Of a stretch of DNA of 5,712 nucleotides, positions 1-5,712 are shown one piece after another; position 1 is the first letter of the stretch, and each line of letters opens with the position of its first letter. The translations under genes were made by a program, and so were the position numbers. Location of the stretch: assembly GCA_027625215.1 (NCBI GenBank), contig JAQBWJ010000185.1, positions 1-5,712 of the forward strand. Reading direction: 5' to 3'. The DNA comes from Candidatus Poribacteria bacterium (GTDB taxonomy: Bacteria > Poribacteria > WGA-4E > GCA-2687025). The notes beneath the pieces were generated by a model. That model worked only from the letters and a program-made list of their open reading frames with translations. It ran no database searches and had not been told where the DNA came from.

Positions 1-1162
1 GTTGCGGAGGCGTCAGACGCGAGAGCGCCACGTCGCCGATCAACACGACATCGTACGCCGCGAACCCGCTCGCCGACGAGGGCAACGTCGCCGTTTCCCT
101 GTCGATGGGATAGAACCCCTTCTGCGCCGGAAGCGCGTCGCGGTCGATGTTCGGCGTCGTCAAGAGGACGGAGGACAGTTCGACGGACGGGATGCGTTGC
201 AGCGTCCGTCGCAGGAAAGCGAACTCCTGACGCGGCGTTCCATCGACGTAAAGGACTCGTATCTTCGACGGCAACACCTGCGCGGTGACGGAACGGCGGT
301 TGTTCTCGGCGCGAAACTCGTCCGGCAGCGGCGAGACGGACACGGCGTACCGAAACGTCCCCTCTTTTTGAGGGGTGAAGTCGAACGCGACCTCTTGAGT
401 CGATTCCGCGCCCGACGTTTGGACGTTTTTGACGGCGACAATCGCGTCGTTCTCCGTCAACGTCGCGGAGAGCACGCGGTCGGGGTAGCCGCTCACCTTG
501 ATCGTCGCGTTGAGGTTCGCCCGTTCGCCCAAGAACAGGATCGGTTCGCTCCGCACGGCGACGACGGCGATGTCCTTCGGCGGGGTCGGGTTGCCGACGC
601 CGATGGTGAAAACAGGCGCGCCGTACGACGCCTCCGTTTCCAACCGACCGACGTTCTGGTTGCCGTCGCTGAGGACGATCACGCCCGCCGTCGGCGCGCC
701 GCGCGCGTTGTCGAGCGCGTCTCGCACGGCGCGGAGGGCGTCGGTGGCGCGTCCGTCGGGGGATTGCAGGTCGTCGGGTTTGGAGGGGTGGATCGATGAG
801 TCGAAGGCGTACTCGCGCACGTCGAAGCGTCCGCGCAGGCGGTCGGTGAGCGCGTCCGCCGTCTCGCGGGCGACCTCCCAACGCGAGCGGTTCTTCCCCG
901 CGTCCTCGATGCTCATGCTCTGCGACTTGTCGATCAGCACGGCGACTTGGGCACGCACCGGCTCCTGATAGGTCATCACGCGGGTCGGTTCCATCAGCGC
1001 GAAAACGATCAGGGCGAACGCCGCCAGTCGCAGCCCGATCAAGCCCCAGCGGTCTGATCGCGGAATTGGACGACGCAACCGCCAATACGCCGTCACCGCC
1101 ACCCCCGCCGCGATCAACGCGACGAACAGCGGGAGCCACCAGAACGACCGACCGAACTCCAT
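1..1162 (-). CDS. Membrane-anchored VWA-domain protein with glutamine-amidotransferase-like region (C-terminus outside window)
   Basis: The reading frame stays open from the ATG at 1162 to the window edge, giving 387 codons; the C-terminus is missing. Two hydrophobic segments (about residues 7-26 and 40-57) should anchor it in the inner membrane. A VWA domain follows at about 72-190: strand AQVAVLID, then the metal-ion site D78-x-S80-x-S82, T140 in ATDAL, and D167 in VIVLSDG, so all canonical MIDAS positions look present. Residues about 198-295 look like an Ig/CARDB-type beta domain. From about 299 (IRVLYVDGTPRQEFAFLRR) it resembles the class-I glutamine-amidotransferase-like domain found at the end of such proteins in planctomycetes and related bacteria; that domain often lacks the catalytic cysteine, which cannot be checked here. 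Known relatives have no firm function; surface or envelope protein interaction is inference. An AAAGGG about 10 bases before the ATG is a weak ribosome site. All plus-strand frames here are shadows. Confidence 0.88.
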   Translation of the reverse strand, partial: MEFGRSFWWLPLFVALIAAGVAVTAYWRLRRPIPRSDRWGLIGLRLAAFALIVFALMEPTRVMTYQEPVRAQVAVLIDKSQSMSIEDAGKNRSRWEVARETADALTDRLRGRFDVREYAFDSSIHPSKPDDLQSPDGRATDALRAVRDALDNARGAPTAGVIVLSDGNQNVGRLETEASYGAPVFTIGVGNPTPPKDIAVVAVRSEPILFLGERANLNATIKVSGYPDRVLSATLTENDAIVAVKNVQTSGAESTQEVAFDFTPQKEGTFRYAVSVSPLPDEFRAENNRRSVTAQVLPSKIRVLYVDGTPRQEFAFLRRTLQRIPSVELSSVLLTTPNIDRDALPAQKGFYPIDRETATLPSSASGFAAYDVVLIGDVALSRLTPPQ

Positions 1163-1231
1163 GCGGGATGCGCCCTTTGAGGGATAAATGAAGGGGAAAC
1201 AGTCTCCGAACCTTCGTCATACTTCGGGCAC

Positions 1232-1261
1232 ATCATAGCGAAGTGCGCGGGCGCAGGTCAA
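1232..1261 (-). promoter_or_regulatory. Sigma70-like promoter for the left VWA gene
   Basis: Read on the minus strand there is TTGACC (-35, 5 of 6 consensus), an 18-base spacer, and TATGAT (-10, 5 of 6). Transcription would begin near 1225, giving a leader of about 60 bases before the ATG at 1162. A second TTGACC lies 11 bases further upstream. The mobile-element relic begins about 45 bases beyond the -35 box, so it did not interrupt this promoter. Confidence 0.55.
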
Positions 1262-1305
1262 ATCGTGGTCAACCGTTCACCGTGATCTTGTATCTTGAGG
1301 TTAGT

Positions 1306-1324
1306 TCGACTTTATCCATTTAGG
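1306..1324 (+). repeat. Left terminal inverted repeat of the IS701-like relic
   Basis: TCGACTTTATCCATTTAGG pairs with the copy at 2066-2083. The core CTTTATCCATT is identical in both. The left copy has one extra T before AGG, and A replaces G at the fourth base. Confidence 0.75.
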
Positions 1325-1347
1325 ATAGGGCATGATGCCGTACGACG

Positions 1348-2070
1348 GTTATTCACTCCGACCAAAGCGGAATCATCGCCAACGCGTTGCGGGCGGGCGG
1401 GCTGGATCAGGCTCGACACTTTCAGACCTATCATTGTGTCTTGAATCGCGCCCGATAGTTGTCAAGGCGAGCGGATTGTGTTGGATCGACCTGTTGGATG
1501 CGGCACTGGATGAACCCGCGCCGCCACGACCGCCTCGGACAAAGGGACGCCCGCGTCTCAAAGGAGACCGTCTGCCGACCTTGCGACAGGTCTCGGACGA
1601 TTCGACCACGAGATGGCGACACCTCCGTGTGCCTCAGTGGGATGGTCAGGGACAGCGATGGGTGGAGATCGCCTCGGCAACCGCTGTCTGGTATCACGTC
1701 GGGGAACCGATCGTACCGATCCGTTGGATTCTGGTGCGCGATCGGCTGGGAAGATTTGAATCCCGCGCCTTGGGCTGTACCGCCCCTCGGTGGACGCTGA
1801 ACAAAGCCCTCGCGTGGTTCATTCGCCGATGGTGCGTCGAAACCCAACGGCAATGGAACGATCAAGCCATTCAACGAACCACACCCGTCCTGAGGGGATT
1901 GTTCTCGATCGTGGCGTTTGGTGGCGCATCAGCAAACCCTCAACGGAACCTTTACCATTCGACAAGCCGCCTGGTATCCAAAGAACCTTCCGACATTCTC
2001 CGACGCATTACAGAAAAATCAACATGACCAACTACGGCGCATTGACGACCTGCTTTGCTATGCCGCCTAA
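1348..2070 (+). pseudogene. Degenerate IS701-family DDE transposase
   Basis: Three ordered pieces of one transposase lie in two frames. Piece 1 (1348-1455) contains IIANALRAGGLDQARHF and YHCVLNRAR, the family's N-terminal block, and ends at TAG. Piece 2 (1458 to about 1916, another frame) holds VVKASGLCW, then directly DAALDEPAPPRP, GRPRLKGDRLPTL, ASATAVWYHVGEPIVPIRW, and AWFIRRW joined to VETQRQWNDQAIQRTTP. Piece 3 (1927-2067, back in the first frame) holds TFTIRQAAWYPK, LPTFSDAL and LLCYAA before the stop. From memory of the family, the first catalytic Asp (LGIDDTIE block) is lost between pieces 1 and 2, the second (VADSSF block) between KASGLCW and DAAL, and the Glu (VTFEE block) between RRW and VETQ. 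Piece 3 is reached by a one-base insertion in a T-run at 1917-1919. It cannot encode an active enzyme. The uninterrupted 231-codon frame from 1332 is a hybrid of true and out-of-frame sequence. Confidence 0.85.
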
Positions 2071-2083
2071 TGGATAAAGCCGA
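2066..2083 (-). repeat. Right terminal inverted repeat of the IS701-like relic
   Basis: On the plus strand this reads CCTAATGGATAAAGCCGA, the reverse complement of the left end apart from one substitution and one indel. The transposase stop codon TAA lies inside it at 2068-2070. Confidence 0.75.
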
Positions 2084-2270
2084 GCTCAAAATGACACCGT
2101 AAGTACGCTTGGGAGAAGCCGCAATAACCGTTCCGGTGACGCGCTCATTCCAACCTGTCGCATGCCAAAGATGGCTTTACTTTGGGCGGAGAAAAACCCT
2201 CGTCTTGCCAAAGCGAAGGGTTTCCCCCGATCATTCCCAACCGAACCAAACCATCAACTTGGGATGACCG
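2084..2270 (+). other. Leader of the DHS-like gene with short inverted and direct repeats
   Basis: There is no gene here. CCAAAG (2165-2170) can pair with CTTTGG (2180-2185) around a 9-base loop. AAACCCT (2194-2200) can pair with AGGGTTT (2217-2223), with a further bulged CG pair. TGCCAAAG occurs twice (2163-2170 and 2206-2213), so CTTTGG could pair with either copy. No T-run follows either hairpin, so neither is a typical terminator. I could not find a convincing promoter, nor a strong ribosome site before 2271 (only GGGAT). Confidence 0.3.
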
Positions 2271-3215
2271 ATGAAACGCGCGTTCCCGACCCTCGACTTT
2301 CAAAAAATCCGCACAATCCCTCTTGAATCGCGCGAGAACAAAGTCCGGCGCGACGACCTAGCCCGACCCATCCGCGCGGGGATGACGCTCTCCGAATTCG
2401 TCGGCGCGCTGCCGAACCAACTCGTCGCCGACGGCTTCCGCGAGTTCATCGGGCGCGTCGCGGAGGCGAAGCGCAACGGCGGGCTGCTGATCGCCATGTA
2501 CGGCGGACACGTCGTCAAGGTCGGTCTTGGGTCGCTGCTGATCCAGATGATGGAAGGCGGCATCATCGACGCCGTTGCCACGAACGGCGCGGGCAGCATC
2601 CACGACTTCGAGCTCGCGTTGGTCGGCGGCACATCGGAGGATGTCGGGCGAAACATCCAAACGGGCGACTTCGGCATGGCGAAGGAAACGGGCGACTTGA
2701 TGAACCGCGCGATTGCAGACCAACCGGAGCGCGGCATGGGCTACTGTCTTGGGCGAATGATCGAGGAAGACGGGTTCCGCGACCGCGACGTGAGCGTCCT
2801 CGCCGCCGCCTACCGACTCGGCATCCCCGCGACGGTGCACGTCGCCGTCGGTACGGACATCATCCACCAACACCCCGCCGCGAACGGGGCGCACATCGGC
2901 GCGGCGACGTTTGCCGACTTCCAGCGGTTCTCAGGCGTGGTCGCCACGCTGGAGGGCGGCGCGGTATTGAACTTCGGGTCGGCGGTGCTGATGCCGGAGG
3001 TATTTTTGAAGGCGCTGACGGTCGCGCGCAATCTCGGTCACACGGTTGAGAAGTTCGTCGCAGCGGACTTCGACATGATCCGTCAGTATCGCCCCTCCGA
3101 GAACGTCGTCCGCCGACCGACGAACATGGGCGGACACGGCTATTCGTTCACCGGACACCACGAGATCATGATCCCGTTGGTGTTCGCGTCGCTGCTGGAC
3201 GCATTGAAAGCGTGA
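2271..3215 (+). CDS. Deoxyhypusine-synthase-fold protein, probably without the catalytic lysine
   Basis: A complete protein of 314 residues with no signal peptide or membrane span, hence cytosolic. Its block order follows the deoxyhypusine synthase (DHS) family. MYGGHVVKVGL then MEGGIIDAVATNGAGSIHDFE (76-114) matches DHS 'VDvlvTTAGGieeD'. SVLAAAYRLGIPATVHVAVGTDIIHQHP (175-202) matches 'SilyWAyknnIPvf...DGsiGDm'. LEGGAVLNFGSAVLMPEVFLKAL (227-249) matches the Gly-rich NAD block. YSFTGHHEIMIPLVFASLL (291-309) matches the final 'vKVyaDaslvfPLlva' block. In this by-eye alignment the lysine that forms the enzyme-spermidine imine falls on Ser292, so true deoxyhypusine synthesis is unlikely; bacteria also lack eIF5A. 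The bacterial relatives I recall are uncharacterised, while other bacterial DHS homologues make homospermidine or guanidino-polyamines. An NAD-dependent polyamine or related amine reaction is inference. The ATG at 2271 is chosen because the ATG at 2264 is out of frame. It is tail to tail with the next gene. Confidence 0.8.
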   Translation: MKRAFPTLDFQKIRTIPLESRENKVRRDDLARPIRAGMTLSEFVGALPNQLVADGFREFIGRVAEAKRNGGLLIAMYGGHVVKVGLGSLLIQMMEGGIIDAVATNGAGSIHDFELALVGGTSEDVGRNIQTGDFGMAKETGDLMNRAIADQPERGMGYCLGRMIEEDGFRDRDVSVLAAAYRLGIPATVHVAVGTDIIHQHPAANGAHIGAATFADFQRFSGVVATLEGGAVLNFGSAVLMPEVFLKALTVARNLGHTVEKFVAADFDMIRQYRPSENVVRRPTNMGGHGYSFTGHHEIMIPLVFASLLDALKA

Positions 3216-3234
3216 TCTTGACGGAGAAGGCGTC
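3216..3234. other. 19-base gap between convergent genes
   Basis: TTGACG (3218-3223) can pair with CGTCTCAA (3231-3238) if two bases bulge, forming a weak hairpin that reaches into the stop codon of the minus-strand gene. No T-run lies on either side. It may help end transcription from both directions, but it is not a convincing terminator. Confidence 0.2.
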
Positions 3235-4332
3235 TCAACTGCTCAGGTTGGCGATAGGAATCCAGATGCCGCCTGTGCGCGCCGCGAGAGCGCGTTGAAA
3301 CGGCTCGTCCAGCCCGATCACATCGACCCGAATCCCTTTGCGATGCAACGCGCCGAACACCTCGCGGCTGGAATAGTCGCCGTCGGCGTACTCGTCCGTC
3401 ACGAAGACGAAGTGGCGGGAGGAACCATCGCGGAACTTGAAACGCTCGGCGGAGTCGTAGAGGGCGTTCATCGCTTTTTCGCCGCCGCTGGTCTTCACTT
3501 TGCGGAGGATTTTGCGGATTCGTTCCACGTCGCGCGTCAGGTCGGTGATCTCCAGCGAACTGCTCGTCAGCGAGCTCCACGTCGAATGATGGAATAGGAT
3601 GATGCCGATCTCGTAGTCCATCTGATGGTCTTGGAAATGGTCCGCCATCTGTTCCAACTGTTTGGCGACGGCGTAGATGTTGTCCTGCATGCTCTGACTG
3701 ATATCGAGGACGAAGACGACATCGACGCGCGGCGAGGTGCGTTCGGCGGTGGTGAGGCTCTCGGCGATCAGTTCCAGGGGCGATTTCAGCGTCGGCGTCG
3801 GCATGTCGAGCAGGGCGCTGCTGTCCAACCCGGCGGCGATGCTTAACCCGTTGCGGTCGCCGTTTTGAGGCGTCGGCTGCCCGGCGCGCTGTGTCCTGCC
3901 GGAACCGTTCGTGCCATTGGTCGATTCAACGCCGCTTTGCGTGCCGGACAGACTGATATCGGACGCGGACAGCCCGATCAGTTGGGTCTGTGTCGCTTCC
4001 AACCGCAACGGCTCCGCTTCGGGCGCGGAGACCCGTTCCGTCTGCAACGGCTCGCTGCGTTCCATCGACATGTCCATCGTTCGGAACTCGAACGACCGCT
4101 CGGCGAGCGACTCGGTGGACTTTTCAGGCGAGTAATAACGGGGCGGCGCTTGCATCCGTTTGATGAAGCGAGGCTGTTGTTCTTCCGGCAGAAACGCGAC
4201 CATTTGGTAGTCGTCTTCGGTTTCCGGGTATTTCTCCACCACGCTGACAAAGAGCGCCGTAATCGCCAGCGACAGATGGATCGCCAGCGACAGGATCAAC
4301 GCGATGGTGGGAATGCGCGAACGACGGTGCAT
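3235..4332 (-). CDS. Single-span membrane protein with C-terminal VWA domain
   Basis: A protein of 365 residues from the ATG at 4332. A basic start (MHRRSR) and a hydrophobic helix at about 7-32 form an uncleaved anchor, with the rest probably outside the cytoplasm. Residues about 36-200 are a polar linker rich in Ser, Thr, Glu, Pro and Gln, with a Gly/Asn/Thr stretch near 136-160. The VWA domain fills about 203-362: VDVVFVLDISQSMQ gives D210-x-S212-x-S214, and FVFVTDEYADGD supplies the acid (D313). The usual GGT threonine is replaced: the segment reads TSGGEKAMNAL. The domain may thus bind metal differently. Its role is unknown; protein-protein contact in the envelope is the general VWA inference. 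The frame also opens at a TTG (4416) and an ATG (4401), but these lack a ribosome site and put a polar tail before the anchor. The ATG at 4332 has GAGG 11 bases upstream. It lies 138 bases after the zinc-ribbon gene on the same strand. Confidence 0.85.
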   Translation of the reverse strand: MHRRSRIPTIALILSLAIHLSLAITALFVSVVEKYPETEDDYQMVAFLPEEQQPRFIKRMQAPPRYYSPEKSTESLAERSFEFRTMDMSMERSEPLQTERVSAPEAEPLRLEATQTQLIGLSASDISLSGTQSGVESTNGTNGSGRTQRAGQPTPQNGDRNGLSIAAGLDSSALLDMPTPTLKSPLELIAESLTTAERTSPRVDVVFVLDISQSMQDNIYAVAKQLEQMADHFQDHQMDYEIGIILFHHSTWSSLTSSSLEITDLTRDVERIRKILRKVKTSGGEKAMNALYDSAERFKFRDGSSRHFVFVTDEYADGDYSSREVFGALHRKGIRVDVIGLDEPFQRALAARTGGIWIPIANLSS

Positions 4333-4470
4333 TATGTGGGACGCCTCATCCCGTGAAGTCGATGCTTCATCGCCCAAAAATGAAAGTACGGTGACACCCA
4401 TGACGCAACAACCCAAGCGTCGGAGAGTAAAACGTCCGTCGCGGTTTGCGCCCCTTACACCCTTGATAGT
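4333..4470 (-). other. Spacer between the zinc-ribbon gene and the VWA gene
   Basis: This holds a short inverted repeat TGAAG/CTTCA (TGAAGTCGATGCTTCA on the plus strand, within 4350-4370). The best promoter candidate upstream of 4332 is TTGTTG, 17 bases, TACTTT, each box only 3 of 6 consensus. I see no clear terminator after the stop at 4471, so read-through from the upstream gene is as likely as a separate start. Confidence 0.25.
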
Positions 4471-5268
4471 TTACTCGGTGTAGGCGGCGGAGTGGGCAAG
4501 GATTTTCAAGTTGTCCCAATCGCAGTCGAGGCAGAACGCCTCATCGGGGGACAGATAGACGAGCCGTCCGGCGCAGTTGGGGCAGGAGCCGCGCAACTCT
4601 TTTCGCGCGCTGGGCAGCGCGGTCATCTCGTCGCGTTCCGACGTGAGCGCGGGCGGCGTCTGCTGCACCTCAGCGAGTTCCGTCAGCAGATGGCTCATCT
4701 TGACGGCGACGGGCGGCAGCGATTCGCGCTCCCGGTCCAAAAATTCGCTGCGGTAGATAGACACTTCCTCATCGCCGGACTGGACGTAGAGGTAAAGCCG
4801 GTACTTGTCGCGGACGATCAGGAACGCTTCGTCGTCGCCCAGACGCGGGTGGGCGAGGATTTCAAACTCAAACTGGTTGAATCGCGCGTGCAGGGAGCGT
4901 CCCGCGCTGGGCATCGCCGTTTGCAGCCGGAGCACGTTCCAGTGGTCGGGCGGCACGAGCAGGACGTAGTTGGACGATTCGTACCGTTCCAACGTGGAAA
5001 GCGGGAAGTCCGGCTCGTCTTCGGCGAGGATACGCAGCGAAACGAGAAACTTGTCGTACGCGAGTATCTTGGATTCGTCGATGGCGCTTTGGACGGTGTG
5101 TCGGCGGACGTGTTCGGGCAGGTCAAGCAGTCCCGGCGCGGCTTTTCGGTAGAGCGGCACATCGACGGCGACGATTTCGGGCAGGATGACCCCGTGTCCG
5201 ATCGTGCGCGGAATCGACACGCGGTCTTGGTCGACCATTTCGATGGTGTACGGGTAACGCCGCTCCAT
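4471..5268 (-). CDS. Unrecognised protein with C-terminal zinc ribbon
   Basis: A soluble protein of 265 residues that I do not recognise. It has no signal peptide or membrane helix. Residues 1-60 carry PYTIEMVDQDRVSIPRTIGHG and a Pro/Leu-rich stretch; 61-180 is a mixed alpha/beta region with NYVLLVPPDHWNVLRLQ and YRLYLYVQSGDEEVSIYRSEF, strands that suggest a beta-rich fold; 181-225 is a polar, probably helical linker. The end carries CPNC (C229, C232), 13 residues, then CLDC (C246, C249), a classic CX2C...CX2C zinc ribbon. Such ribbons bind nucleic acid or protein; no specific role can be assigned. GGAGG ends three bases before the ATG at 5268, a strong but tightly spaced ribosome site. The gene comes first in a possible two-gene minus-strand unit with the VWA membrane protein downstream, so it may be the cytosolic partner (inference). 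A 279-codon plus-strand frame over it is a shadow. Confidence 0.78.
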   Translation of the reverse strand: MERRYPYTIEMVDQDRVSIPRTIGHGVILPEIVAVDVPLYRKAAPGLLDLPEHVRRHTVQSAIDESKILAYDKFLVSLRILAEDEPDFPLSTLERYESSNYVLLVPPDHWNVLRLQTAMPSAGRSLHARFNQFEFEILAHPRLGDDEAFLIVRDKYRLYLYVQSGDEEVSIYRSEFLDRERESLPPVAVKMSHLLTELAEVQQTPPALTSERDEMTALPSARKELRGSCPNCAGRLVYLSPDEAFCLDCDWDNLKILAHSAAYTE

Positions 5269-5324
5269 GACCCTCCGACATCCCTCAAACCGCTGTCGGC
5301 GACTTCGCGCAGACTTCTAGCATC

Positions 5325-5354
5325 AGGATAACACACGCCGTCGCCGCTTGCCAA
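5325..5354 (-). promoter_or_regulatory. Possible sigma70-like promoter for the zinc-ribbon gene
   Basis: On the minus strand: TTGGCA (-35, 5 of 6), an 18-base spacer, and TATCCT (-10, 4 of 6) preceded by TGT, an extended -10 element. Transcription would begin near 5317, about 50 bases before the ATG at 5268. Confidence 0.4.
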
Positions 5355-5471
5355 ACCGCTTGATGCCGTACATCGGTTGTTTTTTGCACGGTTCGGGTGG
5401 TAGCGCGTTCTACGACGATAGCGCGATCCGGTGGGGGAGGAAAGAGAAATCGGCAACCCCGAACGCGATAA

Positions 5472-5561
5472 CCTGTCATTCGGACGCCGACGGGAAGAAT
5501 CCCCGGATAACGACCACGCGCTTTAAGCGGATTCTTCGCGCCCTTCAGTCGTTCAGTGTGT
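5472..5561. repeat. Inverted repeat pair with perfect 9-base inner arms
   Basis: GAAGAATCC (5494-5502) and GGATTCTTC (5529-5537) are exact inverted copies. The 26 bases between them contain a second small palindrome, CGCTTTAAGCG (5519-5529). Each arm extends outward into a degenerate copy of one motif: TGTCATTCGGACGCC-type sequence on the left, and its reverse complement with TTCAGTCGTTCAGTG on the right. Both resemble the dispersed 'GTCATTCTGAGCGAAGCGAAGAATC' repeats I recall from environmental bacterial genomes. It could act as a REP-like or MITE-like hairpin. Confidence 0.55.
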
Positions 5562-5606
5562 GACCAACCCACCACCCTATCGGCGACGGTCGAGGCGAGA
5601 CGTTTT

Positions 5607-5644
5607 CCTTCGGCTTCGCCCAGGACAGGCTTCGGCACGGAGCC
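5607..5644 (-). repeat. Dispersed 'CCTGTCCTGGGCGAAGCCGAAGG' type repeat
   Basis: Read on the minus strand this gives GGCTCCGTGCCGAAGC followed by CTGTCCTGGGCGAAGCCG, closely like an intergenic repeat recalled from many Chloroflexi-like and other environmental genomes, where it often translates as PVLSEAEG. CTTCGGC occurs twice within it. Copy number in this genome is unknown. Confidence 0.45.
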
Positions 5645-5694
5645 TCAGTGCATCACCGCATTAGAGTTTGCATCTTTCTCAACGCTCTAAGCCG

Positions 5695-5712
5695 TGTCGT
5701 TCTGAGCGAAGC
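5695..5712 (+). repeat. Partial dispersed repeat at the right edge
   Basis: TGTCGTTCTGAGCGAAGC runs off the window. It matches the start of the same 'TGTCATTCTGAGCGAAGCGAAGAATC' motif whose degenerate copies form the inverted repeat at 5472-5561. Confidence 0.4.

Larger units (their letters stand above)
1306..2083 (+). mobile_element. Decayed IS701-like insertion sequence with both ends preserved
   Basis: A region of about 778 bases is bounded by imperfect terminal inverted repeats. The left end reads TCGACTTTATCCATTTAGG and the right end, reverse complemented, reads TCGGCTTTATCCATTAGG: one substitution and one single-base indel. Inside is a broken DDE transposase of IS701 type whose stop codon (2068-2070) lies within the right repeat, as is usual for compact insertion sequences. 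Complete relatives are, from memory, about 1.3-1.5 kb, so close to half the element is gone. The four bases outside each end (left TAGT, right GCTC) do not match, so no target duplication remains, which suggests an old insertion or a rearranged flank. Confidence 0.8.
5355..5712. other. Gene-free, repeat-bearing region
   Basis: I see no credible gene here. The longest frame, 117 codons on the minus strand from 5638 to 5285, begins PKPVLGEAEG, the translation of a dispersed DNA repeat, and then runs through the promoter of the zinc-ribbon gene. The stretch holds a long inverted repeat (5472-5561), a dispersed repeat (5607-5644), TTAGAG/CTCTAA arms (5661-5666 and 5685-5690), and the start of another repeat at the right edge. 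Confidence 0.5.

Noticed and set aside
2..968. Plus-strand frames of 265 and 156 codons at the left edge
   Set aside because: They are Arg-rich shadows of the minus-strand VWA gene, which shows clear domain motifs and an open frame over the whole stretch.
1332..2027. An uninterrupted 231-codon plus-strand frame as an intact gene
   Set aside because: Only its middle part is true transposase. Its first about 40 codons overlie the real N-terminal block in another frame, and its last about 35 codons overlie the real C-terminal block in another frame.
1302..2087. Target-site duplication flanking the IS relic
   Set aside because: The bases just outside the inverted repeats (TAGT and GCTC) do not match, nor do shifts of a base or two.
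3295..4356. Several plus-strand frames opposite the 365-residue VWA gene
   Set aside because: They are fragmentary and low in recognisable features; the minus strand encodes a membrane anchor and a VWA motif.
4492..5331. Plus-strand frame of 279 codons opposite the zinc-ribbon gene
   Set aside because: Its composition is that of an antisense GC-rich shadow, and the opposite strand carries a paired-cysteine ribbon and a strong ribosome site.
5285..5638. Minus-strand frame of 117 codons
   Set aside because: It starts inside a dispersed repeat (PKPVLGEAEG translation), has no recognisable domain, and runs through the promoter and leader of the zinc-ribbon gene.
5661..5690. TTAGAG...CTCTAA as a terminator hairpin
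   Set aside because: The stem is only 6 bases with an 18-base loop and no T-run, and no gene ends just before it.

Overview
The window is GC-rich bacterial chromosomal DNA with SD-type starts and sigma70-like promoters. I cannot name the species. Large membrane-anchored VWA proteins, a bacterial deoxyhypusine-synthase-like protein and an IS701-type relic suit an uncultured, environmental, deep-branching lineage (Planctomycetes, Armatimonadota, Poribacteria or Chloroflexi-like), but that is a weak inference.

Layout. (1) Positions 1-1162, minus strand: the N-terminal 387 codons of a large membrane protein with a von Willebrand A (VWA) domain followed by the start of a glutamine-amidotransferase-like domain. 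It runs off the left edge, and a good sigma70-like promoter lies upstream at 1232-1261. (2) Positions 1306-2083: a small mobile-element relic bounded by recognisable terminal inverted repeats. It contains a shredded IS701/DDE-type transposase with a frame change at an internal deletion, a later frameshift, and several internal deletions. By comparison with remembered family sequences, each deletion takes out one catalytic acid. (3) Positions 2271-3215, plus strand: a complete deoxyhypusine-synthase-fold protein that seems to lack the catalytic lysine. (4) Positions 3235-4332 and 4471-5268, both minus strand: a single-span membrane protein with a C-terminal VWA domain, and upstream of it an unrecognised protein ending in a four-cysteine zinc ribbon; a possible promoter lies at 5325-5354. 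(5) Positions 5355-5712: no gene. It holds an inverted-repeat structure and pieces of dispersed repeats.

How the genes relate. The two right-hand minus genes share a strand with a gap of about 140 bases and may be co-transcribed. The DHS-like gene faces the 365-residue VWA gene tail to tail across 19 bases. The relic sits between the left VWA gene and the DHS-like gene, which point away from each other. I see no tRNA, rRNA, CRISPR array or defence system. The points most worth following are the lysine-less DHS homologue and the catalytically gutted IS that keeps its ends.
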